DNA from: an uncultured Eubacteriales bacterium
Lineage (GTDB): Bacteria; Bacillota; Clostridia; Oscillospirales; Acutalibacteraceae
Reading direction: 5' to 3'
Assembly: GCA_934457095.1 (NCBI GenBank)
Contig: CAKSHJ010000002.1
Span: 69,441 to 133,440 of the forward strand
DNA: 64,000 nucleotides
Shown: in pieces, positions 62,120 through 64,000 of the stretch
How the letters are laid out: every line of letters starts with the position of its first letter
Numbering within the stretch: position 1 is the first letter of the stretch
The notes under the pieces: generated by a model
Told to the model about the DNA's origin: nothing
What the model saw: only the letters and a program-made list of their open reading frames with translations
Databases searched by the model: none
Program-made: the position numbers and the translations under genes

Positions 62120-63826
62120 ATGGGGATACATAATATCATAATGTTGATTTTACTGGGAGTTGCCATAGTAGGCAGTATTCTATCAGCGGTTTATCTTTCA
62201 AAACATAAATCAGCTTGTAAAAGATTGTTCAAAGCTTCTTTGGCGGTTTGTTTTTGTATAACGGTTGGTTCGCTGTCGTATCTTTCGGTTTCGGCAGCAA
62301 CGGGAACGCTCATGCCGCCTAAGGTTGTCACGGCATTTGACCCGAATATGAACGGCTATTACGAAGAAGTGAAAGCCGATAACGGCGATAGTTACACCGG
62401 GGAATTTGTCGCCGGATATTACCATGGTACGGGTAAAGTTGTTTACCGTGACGGCTCAACCTATGACGGTGATTGGGTGGCCGGCAAACGCAATGGAAAA
62501 GGCACCTATACCAGCAAATACGGCTGGGTGTATATTGGTGCGTTCGTTGACGATATCAGGGAAGGCCAGGGGGTATGCACTTTTCCGGACCAATCTGTGT
62601 ATGACGGCGCATGGAAAGCGGACAAGCCGAACGGTCAGGGGAAATATACCGCTGCCGACGGCTCAGTGATTGAGGGCTTCTGGACGGACGGCGAAAGAAA
62701 CGGCATGGCAATCAAAACCTTTCCGAACGGTTCGGTATACAACGGTGAATGGGCGCAAAATTTGCCAAACGGAGCCGGTGCCTATACTGATATTTCAGGC
62801 TGGGTATATGTCGGCGATTTTGTAAACGGTGTAAAGTGCGGCAACGGCAAATTGACCGATACCGATGGTTCAGTGTATGAGGGTGCATGGCAGGGCGATT
62901 TGAAAACGGGTCAGGGTATACAAATTTATGCCGATGGCAGCCGATATACCGGTATGTGGAGCAATCATAAAGAACATGGCAAGGGCGTGTTGCAAAGCGC
63001 ACAGGGTTGGAGTTATGACGGCGACTTCAGCAACGGTTTGCAGCAGGGCTGCGGTACGCTGACCTATCAGGATGGAAGCGTGTATATGGGCGAATTTCAG
63101 AATAATCTCTCGCATGGCAGCGGCACATTTCGCCATGCCGAGGGCTGGGTTTATACCGGTATGTTTGCACAGGGGCAACGCAGCGGAACGGGAGTTTATA
63201 CCTATGCAAACGGTTCAAGCTATACCGGTTCATGGTCGGCCAATCGAGAAAACGGCAGAGGAATTTACAAAGACCAAGCCGGCTGGAGTTATGAGGGCGA
63301 CTGGAAAGACGGACTGAAAAACGGTCAGGGAGTATTAACACTGGCAGACGGCAGCGTATACAGCGGTGCATTTTTCAATGATGTGCCAAACGGGCAGGGA
63401 AGCTTGCAGAGCGCAGAGGGGTGGCGCTATACCGGCGAGTGGAAAAACGGTTTGCGCAACGGCAACGGTGAATATACCTATGCCGACGGCAGCGTGTATA
63501 GTGGGAATTGGCTGGACAACAAAGAGAGCGGAACAGGTACACATATTGACGCTTCTGGTTGGAGTTATACTGGTGAATGGCAGAACGGTCTCCGTCATGG
63601 AAAAGGGAAAATTACTTATAAAGATACCTCTTATTATGAAGGCGATTGGGTGAACAATGTCAAGCAGGGGCAGGGTACGCATACATATTTTGACGAAAAC
63701 GGACAGTATTTTGGAACCTATACCGGTTCATTTTCCGCAGACAAGCGCAACGGTCAAGGTGCGCTAACCTACCAAAACGGATATGTGCAGTCCGGCATTT
63801 GGAAAAACGACAGTTTTATGGAATAA
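62120..63826 (+). CDS. Membrane-anchored MORN-repeat protein
   Basis: A 568-residue protein. Two hydrophobic helices (about 5-27 and 37-60) precede 21 MORN repeats of about 23 residues (YxGxWxxxxxxGxGxxxxxDG). From repeat 10 to 18 the repeats alternate between GW-x-Y-x-G and GS-x-Y-x-G starts, giving a 46-residue superperiod. MORN repeats elsewhere bind lipids or proteins; no function is assigned here. AGGAGG precedes ATG 62120. Base composition is again like the core genome. Confidence 0.88.
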   Translation: MGIHNIIMLILLGVAIVGSILSAVYLSKHKSACKRLFKASLAVCFCITVGSLSYLSVSAATGTLMPPKVVTAFDPNMNGYYEEVKADNGDSYTGEFVAGYYHGTGKVVYRDGSTYDGDWVAGKRNGKGTYTSKYGWVYIGAFVDDIREGQGVCTFPDQSVYDGAWKADKPNGQGKYTAADGSVIEGFWTDGERNGMAIKTFPNGSVYNGEWAQNLPNGAGAYTDISGWVYVGDFVNGVKCGNGKLTDTDGSVYEGAWQGDLKTGQGIQIYADGSRYTGMWSNHKEHGKGVLQSAQGWSYDGDFSNGLQQGCGTLTYQDGSVYMGEFQNNLSHGSGTFRHAEGWVYTGMFAQGQRSGTGVYTYANGSSYTGSWSANRENGRGIYKDQAGWSYEGDWKDGLKNGQGVLTLADGSVYSGAFFNDVPNGQGSLQSAEGWRYTGEWKNGLRNGNGEYTYADGSVYSGNWLDNKESGTGTHIDASGWSYTGEWQNGLRHGKGKITYKDTSYYEGDWVNNVKQGQGTHTYFDENGQYFGTYTGSFSADKRNGQGALTYQNGYVQSGIWKNDSFME

Positions 63827-63828
63827 CG

Positions 63829-63862
63829 AAAAAAGACATAGGAAAACACCTGTGTCTTTTTT
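63829..63862 (+). terminator. Terminator after the MORN gene
   Basis: AAAAAAGACA..AGG and CCT..TGTCTTTTTT pair. The remaining 138 bases to the window end are AT-rich and show nothing further. Confidence 0.8.
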
Positions 63863-64000
63863 ATGCAAATGGCATAGAAACATTTGCGGACAATTAGAAA
63901 AAATAAAGAAATTATCAAATGTTTCTTGCGAAAAAACTTCACAATTGGTTGCAAAAAGAAAACAAATGAAATTCCATTGTAGAATATTAAGCCTTATGAG

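Noticed and set aside
62380..63800. Second periodic region considered as a tandem non-coding repeat
   Set aside because: It is the coding sequence of 21 MORN repeats.

Overview
The window reads as the chromosome of a low-to-mid GC Gram-positive anaerobe, most likely a Clostridia member (Oscillospirales-like). The basis is a ctsR-mcsA-mcsB-clpC operon with a CtsR box, a T-box leader, a TPP riboswitch, Rex, many GGAGG ribosome binding sites, GTG and TTG starts, a cofactor-independent phosphoglycerate mutase and a tiny cysteine-rich peptide of a type known from Clostridia. The taxonomic call is inference.

Layout. 1-8.9 kb: an XRE regulator, a histidine phosphatase, a leucine-type T-box with leuA and leuB (no leuCD beside them), rsmA, a small membrane protein, a DUF308-like membrane protein with a possible permuted papain-like domain, and an ABC-F ATPase. 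8.9-12.5 kb (minus strand): a TPP-riboswitch operon thiD-thiC-thiE-HAD phosphatase. 12.6-17.6 kb: the 42-residue Cys-rich peptide and the CtsR stress regulon. 17.7-25.8 kb: an S1-domain protein, a cyclophilin lipoprotein, an attenuated pyrG, and on the minus strand aconitase-isocitrate dehydrogenase-rex. 26-32.8 kb: a TepA-like Clp protease homologue next to FtsK/SpoIIIE, a YgiQ-type radical SAM protein, a DUF3006 protein and an iron alcohol dehydrogenase. 32.9-35.5 kb: a metal-responsive module (CadC/CzrA-like repressor, HMA chaperone, P1B ATPase). 35.6-36.6 kb: a PRK06851-like P-loop protein. 37.0-42.4 kb: a complete urease operon ureABC-EFG-D with structured, gene-free intervals. 42.4-45.1 kb: a DUF4364-like regulator, a second XRE regulator, phosphoglycerate mutase and tRNA-Thr(CGT).

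45.4-63.9 kb is an accessory region. It holds a secreted WapA/Rhs-type polymorphic toxin of 3,082 residues (signal peptide, DNRLRE-like domain, LysM, DUF6531-like entry, about 70 YD repeats, Rhs core, Gly-rich hinge and a small C-terminal toxin). The next 6.7 kb is AT-rich. It contains the cognate immunity gene and then a graveyard of displaced C-terminal toxin modules, each followed by an immunity-like gene. Pieces of the Rhs hinge recur in front of several modules. Two modules are nearly intact (an AHH nuclease and an unrecognised toxin); at least six are only C-terminal tails, including a C39-like cysteine protease tail beside a lipoprotein. A 21-repeat MORN membrane protein closes the region.

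How it works together: the first 45 kb is mostly housekeeping (amino acid and thiamine synthesis, proteostasis, central carbon, chromosome segregation, metal efflux, urea use). The last 19 kb looks like a contact-dependent competition system whose toxin tip has been exchanged repeatedly while old immunity genes were kept.
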